A DNA stretch of 35,540 bases from Bacteroidia bacterium (GTDB taxonomy: Bacteria > Bacteroidota > Bacteroidia > Bacteroidales > Dysgonomonadaceae), in NCBI GenBank assembly GCA_025999435.1, contig BNXH01000015.1, positions 1-35,540 on the forward strand, in the 5' to 3' direction. Below, piece after piece: positions 25,171 through 33,750 of this stretch (position 1 is its first letter; each line of letters starts with the position of its first letter). Below the pieces are notes generated by a model. It saw only the letters and a program-made list of their open reading frames with translations. It was not told the origin of the DNA and searched no databases. The position numbers and the translations under genes were made by a program.

Positions 25171-25506
25171 TTATTTGTTTCTTATATTATCTATTACTCG
25201 TACCAAATCTGCCCATACCAAGTCAAGTTCGGTCAGCATTGCTTTACCTTTGTCTGTTATGGCATAATATTTACGGGGAGGTCCCTGAGTCGATTCTTCC
25301 CATCGATAACTCAATACACCTTGATTTTTCTGTCTGGTAAGCAGTGGGTATAAGGTGCCTTCTACTACAATCATCTCAGATTCTTTTAGTTCGTTAATGA
25401 TGTCAGAAACGTATGCGTCTCCTTTGGATAGAATACTAAGAATGCAATATTCCAGAATTCCTTTACGCATTTGTGCTTTTATGTTGTCTACATTTATTGT
25501 TTCCAT
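25171..25506 (-). CDS. PadR family transcriptional regulator
   Basis: The protein has 111 residues and is a compact PadR winged-helix protein. The sequence KGILEYCILSILSKGDAYVSDIINELKESEMIVVEGTLYPLLTRQKNQGVLSYRWEES is the recognition helix and wing of the family, followed by GPPRKYYAITDKG. The C-terminus is a short dimerisation helix, as in the small PadR-s2 subgroup. It sits between two PspC-domain genes (38 nt and 12 nt gaps). In Bacteroidota such PadR genes usually travel with PspC/DUF1700-like membrane proteins. The palindrome at 26195-26217 in the operon promoter is the probable autoregulatory operator. The ligand is unknown. Confidence 0.95.
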   Translation of the reverse strand: METINVDNIKAQMRKGILEYCILSILSKGDAYVSDIINELKESEMIVVEGTLYPLLTRQKNQGVLSYRWEESTQGPPRKYYAITDKGKAMLTELDLVWADLVRVIDNIRNK

Positions 25507-25544
25507 ACTAATATATGTTTTATAATTTGCCTTACGGTGGCTTG

Positions 25545-26132
25545 TTATTTGTTTTGTGAAGTATATTTTCTGATATTTTCCGCAGTTGGCGCATAACCTC
25601 TCATTTCTAACTTCTGACTGATGTTTATAGCTTTAGGTGCGACAAACCATAAAACTATGTATATCAGTATGGCTGTGCCATATGCAAAAGACAGGGCAGC
25701 AAATATTACACGTATGATGGTAACATCTATATTGGTGTAGGCAGCTAATCCGCTACATACTCCGGCTACCATTTTATTGTCTACATCACGGTGGAAACGT
25801 TTGTCACCCTGCGTATATCTTTGGTCGGAATATGAGTTTTGGCTTCTTTCGCTATTTTGAGTTCCAGTTCCATTACCGTTGTTCTCAACTTCTCCGAGAT
25901 GGTCTATTACTGTCTGTACAAGTTTCATATCTACTACTTGATTGGTAAATTTCATTTCTTTTTGAAAAATTTCCGCTACACGTGCTTCCACATCTTCCAT
26001 TATTTCTTGCGCTTCTCTCTTGTCAGGAATTGTAGATTCGAAGCGTTTCAAGTATTCTTTTAATCTGATATATGCATCGTCTTCCATTGTGAAATTGATG
26101 CTGCCTATACTTACTTCTATTATCTTTTTCAT
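25545..26132 (-). CDS. PspC-domain membrane protein, small
   Basis: The protein has 195 residues. Residues 1-80 form a soluble head (EVSIGSINFTMEDDAYIRLKEYLKRF, EIMEDVEARVAEIFQ) paralogous to that of the 503-aa PspC protein. A low-complexity Asn/Gly/Gln/Ser linker (about 82-108) leads to the PspC domain (about 110-172), with DNKMVAGVCSGLAAYTNIDVTIIRVIFAALSFAYGTAILIYIVLWFVAP as its membrane part. It is the first gene of a PadR-controlled operon and probably an inner-membrane stress or homeostasis protein. The duplicated head suggests that the two PspC proteins interact or bind the same partner, which is an inference. Confidence 0.92.
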   Translation of the reverse strand: MKKIIEVSIGSINFTMEDDAYIRLKEYLKRFESTIPDKREAQEIMEDVEARVAEIFQKEMKFTNQVVDMKLVQTVIDHLGEVENNGNGTGTQNSERSQNSYSDQRYTQGDKRFHRDVDNKMVAGVCSGLAAYTNIDVTIIRVIFAALSFAYGTAILIYIVLWFVAPKAINISQKLEMRGYAPTAENIRKYTSQNK

Positions 26133-26174
26133 ATCGATTATTTTTTACTGTATTATACCATGTTGTTTGTAATG

Positions 26175-26206
26175 CAAATATATAAATAAATATTAGTACC
26201 ATGCAA
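26175..26206 (-). promoter_or_regulatory. Promoter of the PspC-PadR-PspC operon
   Basis: On the minus strand TTG (26204-26206) and TATATTTG (26175-26182, full TAnnTTTG match) are separated by 21 nt. The TTG box falls inside the palindrome at 26195-26217. The leader to the ATG at 26132 is about 39 nt. Confidence 0.65.
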
Positions 26207-26217
26207 TACATGGTACT
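26195..26217. promoter_or_regulatory. Likely PadR operator palindrome
   Basis: AGTACCATG (26195-26203) and CATGGTACT (26209-26217) form a perfect 9-bp inverted repeat around a 5-nt spacer, CAATA. The spacer contains the -33 TTG box (read on the minus strand) of the PspC-PadR-PspC operon, so binding there would block transcription. Size and symmetry fit a dimeric winged-helix regulator. The operon encodes a PadR protein, which is the natural candidate to bind it. Confidence 0.65.
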
Positions 26218-26338
26218 TGATTTATATTTTGATATATTTGCTATTTTTATTATTATCAGTTAATTATGCTTTATTCTTGTTTTTATATTTAACTTTATTT
26301 AACCTTATTCCTGTCTGAAAGCGGGATTATTTCTTTTT

Positions 26339-26370
26339 TTTGTAAGCGTTACAGCTTTTTTATACATTTA
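26339..26370 (+). promoter_or_regulatory. Candidate promoter of the lipoprotein at 26408
   Basis: TTTG at 26339-26342 and TACATTTA at 26363-26370 (7 of 8 bases of the TAnnTTTG form, last base A) are spaced by 20 nt. Confidence 0.4.
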
Positions 26371-26407
26371 TGCATCTATAATATAGAAAGCTTTAAATCC
26401 GATTGTT

Positions 26408-27424
26408 ATGACAAAGCGCTTGATTATTGTTTTAATGTCTTGTTTAGTTGTTTCTTGTGCTTCAATATTAAATGAAGAATGGACTCCTGTTTCTGTTTAT
26501 ACAGAGCAGCCTGCCAAAGCTATAGTCAGGGGTGATACATTGCGCACGAAGCCAAGATCTAATGCTAATGTTCTGAGTTTTAGTGTTCCCCGAAGCAGTG
26601 AGCCGTTGCAGTTTGTTTTACAATCGGATTCGTTGCGGAAAACAATAAGTATCCCTTCCAAAAATTCGCAAAACTATTATCTGAATGCCTTATATTTTTG
26701 GCCGGGTTTCTTCGTAGATAAGTCTAACCCTAAGAGGTATACATACAATAGTAGGCTGACGTTTGATAAGAATCTGGATCTGTATGATGATCGCTTTATT
26801 ACACGAAAAGGCGATCTTAACTTTTATTTTTCTCTTCCATTTATATATTTAAGCCTTAATACAATCAATCCGGAAGATCGTTCGAGGATTACCCGGGGTT
26901 CGGTACTGGGATTGTCTGCCGGTTTCGACTATTATTATAAAAAGGACAGGTTTATCAATTTGACGGGATCAATGTCTTTTTCCAATCTTTCAGGTTGCGG
27001 CGGCTATTATGTACCCGATGAGTGGTTAGATGAACCATATGTTGATGACGGATTCCATATGTGGAATCTGAATGTATCTCATAATCACAGATTAAAACGG
27101 TTTTCTTTCGGTTATGGACTCTCTTATAATTATACATTTTACCGTAAAGATACCTATAGTATGCCGCCTAACTACGTCAAACCCGAAGATGATTTTTACG
27201 ACTATCATACTTACCCGCATATATATAATCATCAACGATCTGAATATACCACCCTAGGCTTCGTGTTTAACGGATACTGTTATACATCCCGAAATTTTAG
27301 TGTCGGTATAATATATAAACCTAATATATTAAGATTGAAATCTCAGTCGGGTAATCCTTTTTGCTACGAACATCAAATTACATTAGATTTTGCTTTCAGA
27401 TTTAATCTTTTGCGAAGAAAGTAA
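26408..27424 (+). CDS. Lipoprotein with beta-barrel-like C-terminus, unknown function
   Basis: The protein has 338 residues. The lipobox VVSC (Cys17) follows a short signal sequence. The N-terminal part (about 18-110) includes TPVSVYTEQPAKAIVRGDTL and a WPGFFVD segment, a pattern shared by secreted Bacteroidota lipoproteins. The C-terminal two thirds are rich in Tyr, Asn and Phe with alternating strands (RGSVLGLSAGFDYYY, LNVSHNHRLKRFSFGYGLSYNYTFY, ITLDFAFRFNLL) that look like an outer-membrane beta-barrel. A lipid anchor combined with barrel strands is unusual, and both parts are predictions. It is separated from the AsmA gene by 139 nt and a separate promoter. Confidence 0.8.
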   Translation: MTKRLIIVLMSCLVVSCASILNEEWTPVSVYTEQPAKAIVRGDTLRTKPRSNANVLSFSVPRSSEPLQFVLQSDSLRKTISIPSKNSQNYYLNALYFWPGFFVDKSNPKRYTYNSRLTFDKNLDLYDDRFITRKGDLNFYFSLPFIYLSLNTINPEDRSRITRGSVLGLSAGFDYYYKKDRFINLTGSMSFSNLSGCGGYYVPDEWLDEPYVDDGFHMWNLNVSHNHRLKRFSFGYGLSYNYTFYRKDTYSMPPNYVKPEDDFYDYHTYPHIYNHQRSEYTTLGFVFNGYCYTSRNFSVGIIYKPNILRLKSQSGNPFCYEHQITLDFAFRFNLLRRK

Positions 27425-27474
27425 TTCAATACAATATCTTTTATTTTATTGGTTTGATCAGATAAAAAATAAAG

Positions 27475-27500
27475 TTGTAACTTGCGGTCGATTTACTTTG
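27475..27500 (+). promoter_or_regulatory. Candidate promoter of the AsmA-family gene
   Basis: TTG at 27475-27477 and TTACTTTG at 27493-27500 (one mismatch to TAnnTTTG) are spaced by 15 nt. The leader to the ATG at 27564 is about 60 nt. Confidence 0.4.
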
Positions 27501-27563
27501 CAAAACAACAAACTCGCAAAACATACGTTATTAATTAAATAAGAATTTCAAATCGACAGAATT

Positions 27564-30218
27564 ATGAAAAAAGCACTAACCATTGTTGGGGTTGTATTAT
27601 TGGTTATCATTATAGCAATGGTTGCAATACCCTTTTTGTTCAAAGATAAAATTAAAACAGCAGTACTTAATGCCGCTAACGAGCAGCTTGATGCAAAAGT
27701 GGACATTAAAGATTTCGGGCTGAATTTGTTTTCAAACTTTCCGAAGGCAACGTTATCTCTGGATAACGCTACTGTTATAGGAGTCGGGGATTTTGAGAAA
27801 GATACATTGTTGCAGGCAAAATCGGCAAGTGTAACTATCGATTTGATGAGTCTTTTCGGTAGTGAGTACAATATATCGAAAATTAATCTGGATAGGGCAT
27901 CGGTTTACGCTAAAATATTACCGGATGGCCGTGCCAACTGGGATATAATGAAGGTCGATTCTACTGCTACAACTTCTACTGCTACAGAAAGTACACCATT
28001 CAAACTCAATCTGAAAAAAATATCACTCAACGACTGTAATCTCATATTCCGGAACGATTCAACAAATATGAAAGTTGTAATGAGCAAATGGAATGGTGAA
28101 GTCTCGGGCGATTTTTCGGCTAGTGAAACTACCCTCAAAACAACTTCAACAATAGATGAAGTGTCTTTCTTTATGGATGGTATTCCATATCTGAGTAAAG
28201 TGAAAGGAGTAGCTAATGCTGCTTTGAATGCCAATTTCGATAGCTTTAAATTTACATTTGCCGACAGTGAACTCCAGTTGAATGACCTGAAAGCTTCTAT
28301 TGACGGTTCGTTTGCCATTGTGGGTAAAGATGGCGAAGGTATGGATTTCGATTTAAAATTGAATGCACCGAATACCCAGTTTAAAGATATATTATCTATC
28401 GTGCCTGCCATGTATACAGCAGACTTCAAGGATGTGAAAACATCGGGGACAGCTTCTTTGGAGGCTTATGTAAAAGGTCTGATGCAGGATGAGACATATC
28501 CGGCATTCGATGTTAAAATTATTGTGAATGATGCCATGTTTCAGTATCCGTCACTACCTAAGTCTGTGAACAATATCAATGTGAATATGGCTATAAACAG
28601 TAAAGGTGGCTCATTGGACAATACAGTAGTGGATATAAGCAGGTTCAGTTTCAATCTGGGAGGAAATCCTTTTGCCGGAAGCTTGAATGTTTCCACTCCG
28701 ATGAGTGATCCAAATCTGAAAGCGAGCGCTAATGGAACATTAAATCTGGGAATGATAAAGGAAGTTTATCCTTTGGAAAAAGGGACAGAACTCAACGGTA
28801 CCATAGTTGCGAATATAAATATTGCAGCGAGGATGTCTGCTATAGAAAAAGAGCAATATGAGAATGTGTCGGCTGCGGGAACGTTAAAAGTAAACGGTAT
28901 GACCTACAAATCGCAGGATATGCCCGATGTGTTGATAAATGACGCCGGATTGGAGTTTACTCCCCGCTATGCAAATCTATCATCGTTGAATGTGCAAATA
29001 GGAAAGAACGATATTTCAGCTACCGGACGCCTCGAAAATTTCATCGCTTACGCATTGAAAAATCAAACGCTCAAAGGACAATTGAATATTAAGTCAAATT
29101 ATCTGAATGCGAACGATTTCATTAGTAGCGAAACTTCCGGAACCGAAGCTGAAACAGCCACTTCGGAAGATATTATAATCCCTAAAAATATAGATTTTGC
29201 ACTGAATGCAGCCTTGAATCAGATTGTATATGGCAAGATCAATATTACCAATATGGCCGGGAATATGACGGTCAGGGATGGTATTCTAAGCTTTAGCAAT
29301 GTCGGGGCCAACGCTTTAGGCGGCTCGTGTAAAGTGAATGGTACATACAACACTTCTGATCCTAAAAATCCAAAAGTGAATTTCGATTTGGCTCTGTCTA
29401 AGGTTTCATTTGCCGAGACATTTAAGTCGGTAGAATCCATTCGGAAATTTGCACCGATCTTCGAAAAACTGGCAGGTACATATTCTATGAACTTAAAATT
29501 TGATACGTCGTTGAGGCAAACTATTATGCAGACTCTTGCCAGCCTCACGGGTAGTGGAGCATTACAGACAAGCGACGTTAAAATAGAGGGTGTGGAAGCG
29601 CTTACAGCTCTTTCTTCTTCGTTGAAAACCGATGCTTTGAAGTCTTTCTCCACTAAAGATATTAATTTGCCATTCACAATTAATGCCGGAAAGTTGACTA
29701 CAAAACCTTTTAGCGTGAATTTTGGCGGCGGCGGAATAATGAAGCTGGAAGGATCTACAGGACTAGATCAGAGCATAGAGTATAAAGGAACGGTAACATT
29801 GCCTAAGTCGATGGCTAATAATTATGTGAATGCGGTACCTATTACTATCGGCGGAACGTTTACTAATCCTAAGATTGGCATAGATACTAAGGCTTTGTTG
29901 TCAGGAGCAGCCACATCCGTTGTCGGGGATTTGCTCGGTGGTGAAAAAGGCGCTGATGTGTCGGCAAAACTATCGGAAGAAAAAGCTAAACAGATAGAAA
30001 AACTGCGTACAGAAGCCGATGCTGCTGCGAATAAATTAGTTGCAGAAGCTGAAAAACAATCTCAGGCTCTTGTCGAGAAAGCGGGAAGCAATCCGATAGC
30101 CAAAGTTGCTGCTCAGGCAGCGGGTAAAAAACTAGTGGACGAATCGAAGAAACAAGCTCAGAATATGAGAGATAAGGCTGAGGAGCAAATTAAAAAGATA
30201 GAAGGTTCGGGACAGTAA
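27564..30218 (+). CDS. AsmA-family protein
   Basis: The protein has 884 residues. One N-terminal membrane segment (about 4-26) is followed by the AsmA start region FKDKIKTAVLNAANEQLDAKVDIKDFGLNLFSNFPKATLSLDNATVIG. A long beta-rich body (about 30-780) follows, with repeated strands such as ISKINLDRASVYAKILPDGRANWDI and SFNLGGNPFAGSLNVSTPMSDPNL. AsmA/TamB-like proteins are thought to span the periplasm and carry phospholipids to the outer membrane; that role is inferred from family. The C-terminus (about 790-884) is a Lys/Glu/Ala-rich coiled coil, unusual for the family. A strong terminator follows at 30243. A 59-nt piece of this gene reappears inverted at the window end. Confidence 0.9.
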   Translation: MKKALTIVGVVLLVIIIAMVAIPFLFKDKIKTAVLNAANEQLDAKVDIKDFGLNLFSNFPKATLSLDNATVIGVGDFEKDTLLQAKSASVTIDLMSLFGSEYNISKINLDRASVYAKILPDGRANWDIMKVDSTATTSTATESTPFKLNLKKISLNDCNLIFRNDSTNMKVVMSKWNGEVSGDFSASETTLKTTSTIDEVSFFMDGIPYLSKVKGVANAALNANFDSFKFTFADSELQLNDLKASIDGSFAIVGKDGEGMDFDLKLNAPNTQFKDILSIVPAMYTADFKDVKTSGTASLEAYVKGLMQDETYPAFDVKIIVNDAMFQYPSLPKSVNNINVNMAINSKGGSLDNTVVDISRFSFNLGGNPFAGSLNVSTPMSDPNLKASANGTLNLGMIKEVYPLEKGTELNGTIVANINIAARMSAIEKEQYENVSAAGTLKVNGMTYKSQDMPDVLINDAGLEFTPRYANLSSLNVQIGKNDISATGRLENFIAYALKNQTLKGQLNIKSNYLNANDFISSETSGTEAETATSEDIIIPKNIDFALNAALNQIVYGKINITNMAGNMTVRDGILSFSNVGANALGGSCKVNGTYNTSDPKNPKVNFDLALSKVSFAETFKSVESIRKFAPIFEKLAGTYSMNLKFDTSLRQTIMQTLASLTGSGALQTSDVKIEGVEALTALSSSLKTDALKSFSTKDINLPFTINAGKLTTKPFSVNFGGGGIMKLEGSTGLDQSIEYKGTVTLPKSMANNYVNAVPITIGGTFTNPKIGIDTKALLSGAATSVVGDLLGGEKGADVSAKLSEEKAKQIEKLRTEADAAANKLVAEAEKQSQALVEKAGSNPIAKVAAQAAGKKLVDESKKQAQNMRDKAEEQIKKIEGSGQ

Positions 30219-30242
30219 ATTCATAAAACAGCATATAACGAA

Positions 30243-30272
30243 AAAGAGGATGAACATCATCCTCTTTTTTTT
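30243..30272 (+). terminator. Rho-independent terminator after the AsmA gene
   Basis: AAAGAGGATGA and TCATCCTCTTT form a perfect 11-bp stem with a 3-nt ACA loop, running into a T-tract. It lies 24 nt after the AsmA stop. Confidence 0.85.
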
Positions 30273-30329
30273 GTTTCTATATTATTGGTGGCTAAGAATG
30301 AGAAAGATATAAATCTAGGCTATTTGGAC

Positions 30330-30343
30330 ACGATTGCAATCGT
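30330..30343. promoter_or_regulatory. LacI-type operator-like palindrome
   Basis: ACGATTGCAATCGT is a perfect 14-bp palindrome about 335 bp before susC. Size, central TTGCAA symmetry and the following TTTGCAT resemble LacI-family operators, which control sugar uptake genes. The binding protein is not in the window, so the assignment is an inference. Confidence 0.4.
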
Positions 30344-30412
30344 TTGCATAACCAAAACGTAACTTTTACAAAATCTTATGCGGATAAACATAATTCAAGT
30401 TATCATATTTGC

Positions 30413-30420
30413 ATTGCAAT
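30413..30420. promoter_or_regulatory. Second ATTGCAAT half-operator core
   Basis: This repeats the central ATTGCAAT of the palindrome at 30330-30343 exactly 80 bp downstream. It is preceded by TTTGC and overlaps the edge of a -7-like box. It could be a second, weaker site of the same regulator. Confidence 0.3.
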
Positions 30421-30676
30421 CTGTGATGCGCTGAAGAGGAATCAGTTTGCACGACCCTAATAAATCAAAACCAAGATAATGCAGAATCAGACACAACAGA
30501 TTATATTATATGACGCCATTCCATATACCGATATTTAGGCTTCATTTTTTGCGCCTTCACCTTAGATAGATATTGTATCTGTGTAAAGTAAAGGTTTTGA
30601 GTTTTCCATAAATAAAGTATCAATATAAAAAGATTAAAAACAATCAATATTAACGTTAATCTTAATAGTATTTCGC

Positions 30677-33600
30677 ATGAAAAGAAAGATTAAAAAATGT
30701 GTTAACGTATTCCTGCTGTTTATGCTGGGAATGCTAGTCTCTGCACCGGAAGCTTTTTCACAAAGTGGAAATATTTCTGTAAGAGGTAATGTGAAGGATA
30801 ATAGCAATGAGCCTGTTATCAGTGCCAGTGTTGTTGTCAAGGGTACTACCAATGGTATTATAACTGATTTGGATGGAAACTATCAGATCAATAATGTGCC
30901 AAGTAATGGGGTATTGGTTTTCTCATTCCTTGGTTACCGGACTGTAGAAATACCGGTTGCAGGAAAAAGCCAGATAGATGTGGTGTTGCAAGATAACACT
31001 GAATTACTGGATGAGGTAGTTGTTATAGGGTACGGTAGCGTAAAGAAATCAGACCTTAGCGGTTCAGTTATCGCAATTAAAGCAGAAGAAATCAATAAAG
31101 GAGCTATAACATCTCCTCAACAAATGCTGCAAGGTAAGGTTTCGGGACTATTTGTTCAACCTGGCAATGGGGCCCCCGGTTCCGGTTCTACAATCCGTAT
31201 TCGTAGTGGAGCTTCATTGTCTGCCAGTAACGACCCCCTTATTGTAATAGATGGTATTCCTACATCGAATGATGCAGCTCCGGGAACTCCGAACGCTTTA
31301 GCTACAATCAATCCGAATGATATAGAAACATTTACTGTATTGAAAGATGCTTCGGCAACTGCAATTTATGGTTCTCGTGCTTCTAATGGCGTAATTATTA
31401 TTACAACAAAAAAAGGTTCACAGTCGAAAGTAAAAATCTCTTACAACAGTACCTATAGTTTTAGTGATCCGTACAAGAAAATTAAAACGATGAATGCCAG
31501 TGAATTCCGTGATGTTATTTCTGCTTATTATCCTCAGGGAACAAATGCCGGAGATGCTGCACATTCAATAATGAATCAATATCCGGATCAGTCTACAAAC
31601 TGGCAGGATGCTATTTTCCGCACAGCTTTCTCTACAGACCAAAACTTGAGTTTTGCCGGAACTGCCGGGATATTGCCCTACCGTGTCTCTGTTGGTTATA
31701 CGAACGAAGACGGAACTTTGCGGACTTCCAATTATGAGCGTTATACCGGTAGTGTAAGCTTAAGCCCTAAATTCTTTAATGATCATTTAAGTGTAAACAT
31801 TAATGTAAAAGGTACTATCAACAATAATACTTTTGCTGATTCTGGGGCAGTTGGTGCTGCCGCATTTTATGATCCGACCAAGCCAATCTATGACGAGACC
31901 GGATATCATGGCTATTGGAATCATATGCAAGGTACAGAGCCTAACAAATTGGCTCCGAATAATCCGATGTCCATGTTGTATGATGTGGAAAACTCCGGAA
32001 AAACAAAACGCAGTCTAGGGAATATTCAACTTGACTATAAGCTCCATTTTTTGCCTGAATTGCGAGCTAACCTGAATCTCGGATATGATGTAGCTACTTC
32101 TACTGGGCATAACGGACCGACTGTGGGTTCCTATCAGGCATCTAAAGATTCTGACCTTCCAAATGTAGGACGTTATTCAGCATGGGATCAGTTGCGTAGA
32201 AACCAGCTTCTTGATTTTTATTTGAACTATAATAAGTACTTCGAATCAATACAGAGTAATATAGATGTGATGGGCGGTTATTCATATCAACATTTCTATC
32301 AATCTAATTTTGATAAAACGTTTTCAAATCCAACCGATTTTATAGGGAATAAGCAAGGATTTGAATATGATGAAGCCCTGAAGCAATATATTTGGACAGC
32401 AAGTCGTCCTGTGCCATCAGAGGATTATCTGATTTCGTTCTTCGGCCGTTTGAACTATAATTTCAAGGATCGTTACTTGTTAACTGCTACTTTACGTGAC
32501 GATGGATCTTCTCGTTTCAGTAAAGATAACCGTTGGGGATTGTTCCCTTCAGCAGCTTTAGCATGGACAATTTCGAAAGAACCGTTTATGCAGAATAAAT
32601 TCGATGCATTATCAAATCTGAAATTACGTGTCGGATACGGAGTGACCGGACAGCAAAATATAGGTACCAGCTATGGTTATATTCCTTATTATCAGTTTGG
32701 AACTAATCCTAATAGTACATATTTAGGTTCGGGCCTTTTAAAACCGTTAGGTTATAACCCGGATTTGAAATGGGAGGAAACAACAACAACAAATATTGGT
32801 ATAGATTATGGATTTTGGAATAATCGTATTAATGGTAGCATAGAATATTATCAGAAAAAGACGAAAGACTTATTAAATAGCATAGATTCACCGGCCGGGA
32901 CTAATTTTAGCAATATTATTACAGCTAATGTTGGTAATATGAAGAATGAAGGTGTCGAATTTAATGTTAATGTTGTAGCTGTGAATACAAAGGATATATC
33001 TTGGGATCTGGGGTACAATGTTACTTGGAATAAGAGCGAGATAACAAATCTTACAGCTTCATATAATCCTGATTATCCCGGTATTCAGATTGGCGACCCC
33101 GGTTATGGAACAGGCTTGCGTACACAAAAGCACCAGACCGGATATGCACCTAATACATTTTGGCTGTATCAGCAAGTTTATGGAGAAGATGGTAAGCCTT
33201 TACAAAATGTATTTGTAGACCGTAATAAAGACGGGCAAATAACAGAAGCTGACAGATATTTGACAGGTAAGAATCCAATGCCTAAAGTGTTTATGGGATT
33301 TAGTTCTACATTTAAGTATAAAAATCTTGATCTAGGGTTCAACTTGCGGGCAAACATAGGCAACTATGTATTTAATGCATTTGCTGCTCAAAATTCGACC
33401 CCTTTGACGTTTAACAATCAAGGTTTCTTGTCAAATATTTATACAGGAATATATGAAACAGGGTTTACAGATAAAAACGGAACAGAACAACAATTGTCTG
33501 ATTATTTCTTGGAAGATGCATCATTCCTCAAAATGGATAATTTGACGTTGGGTTATAGCTTCAAAAAATTGATAACACAAAAATTATCAGGACGTATAAG

Positions 33601-33745
33601 CTTTTCAGTGCAGAATGTGTTTACTATAACAAACTATAGCGGAATCGATCCTGAAAGTTCTAACGATTCTAATTATTTGGGTATTGATAGAAATATATGG
33701 CCTCGTCCAAGAACTTATACTTTAGGTTTAAATCTTAATTTTTAA
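30677..33745 (+). CDS. SusC/RagA-family TonB-dependent outer-membrane receptor
   Basis: The protein has 1022 residues. A signal peptide ends near 29 (EAFSQ) and is followed by a CarboxypepD_reg-like domain (about 33-105, ISVRGNVKDNSNEPVISASVVVKGTTNGIITDLDGNY). A TonB-box-like DEVVVIGYG lies at 112-120, then the plug (about 125-245, VIDGIPTSNDAA, DASATAIYGSRASNGVIIITTKKG). The rest is the 22-strand barrel ending RTYTLGLNLNF with a terminal Phe. SusC transports oligosaccharides captured by SusD, using TonB energy. The partner SusD resembles starch-type SusD, so maltooligosaccharides are a reasonable but inferred substrate. The gene is full length; the stop lies 5 nt before susD. Confidence 0.95.
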   Translation: MKRKIKKCVNVFLLFMLGMLVSAPEAFSQSGNISVRGNVKDNSNEPVISASVVVKGTTNGIITDLDGNYQINNVPSNGVLVFSFLGYRTVEIPVAGKSQIDVVLQDNTELLDEVVVIGYGSVKKSDLSGSVIAIKAEEINKGAITSPQQMLQGKVSGLFVQPGNGAPGSGSTIRIRSGASLSASNDPLIVIDGIPTSNDAAPGTPNALATINPNDIETFTVLKDASATAIYGSRASNGVIIITTKKGSQSKVKISYNSTYSFSDPYKKIKTMNASEFRDVISAYYPQGTNAGDAAHSIMNQYPDQSTNWQDAIFRTAFSTDQNLSFAGTAGILPYRVSVGYTNEDGTLRTSNYERYTGSVSLSPKFFNDHLSVNINVKGTINNNTFADSGAVGAAAFYDPTKPIYDETGYHGYWNHMQGTEPNKLAPNNPMSMLYDVENSGKTKRSLGNIQLDYKLHFLPELRANLNLGYDVATSTGHNGPTVGSYQASKDSDLPNVGRYSAWDQLRRNQLLDFYLNYNKYFESIQSNIDVMGGYSYQHFYQSNFDKTFSNPTDFIGNKQGFEYDEALKQYIWTASRPVPSEDYLISFFGRLNYNFKDRYLLTATLRDDGSSRFSKDNRWGLFPSAALAWTISKEPFMQNKFDALSNLKLRVGYGVTGQQNIGTSYGYIPYYQFGTNPNSTYLGSGLLKPLGYNPDLKWEETTTTNIGIDYGFWNNRINGSIEYYQKKTKDLLNSIDSPAGTNFSNIITANVGNMKNEGVEFNVNVVAVNTKDISWDLGYNVTWNKSEITNLTASYNPDYPGIQIGDPGYGTGLRTQKHQTGYAPNTFWLYQQVYGEDGKPLQNVFVDRNKDGQITEADRYLTGKNPMPKVFMGFSSTFKYKNLDLGFNLRANIGNYVFNAFAAQNSTPLTFNNQGFLSNIYTGIYETGFTDKNGTEQQLSDYFLEDASFLKMDNLTLGYSFKKLITQKLSGRISFSVQNVFTITNYSGIDPESSNDSNYLGIDRNIWPRPRTYTLGLNLNF

Positions 33746-33750
33746 TTGAC

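Larger units (their letters stand above)
30219..30676. other. Regulatory gap upstream of susC
   Basis: No gene is visible in this gap of about 460 bp. It holds the AsmA terminator (30243-30272), a palindrome ACGATTGCAATCGT (30330-30343) and a related ATTGCAAT core 80 bp downstream (30413-30420). A weak -7-like box CATATTTG (30404-30411) touches the second core. No regulator gene (SusR, HTCS, anti-sigma) is found beside susC in the window. Confidence 0.6.

Noticed and set aside
27905..28429. 174-codon minus-strand frame
   Set aside because: It is antisense to the AsmA-family gene; composition follows the opposite strand and no family pattern is seen.
29219..29677. 152-codon minus-strand frame
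   Set aside because: It is antisense to the AsmA gene, with no independent support.
30375..30435. Short reading frame (18 codons) upstream of susC
   Set aside because: It is too short, has no ribosome or promoter signal that fits, and overlaps the operator-like core.
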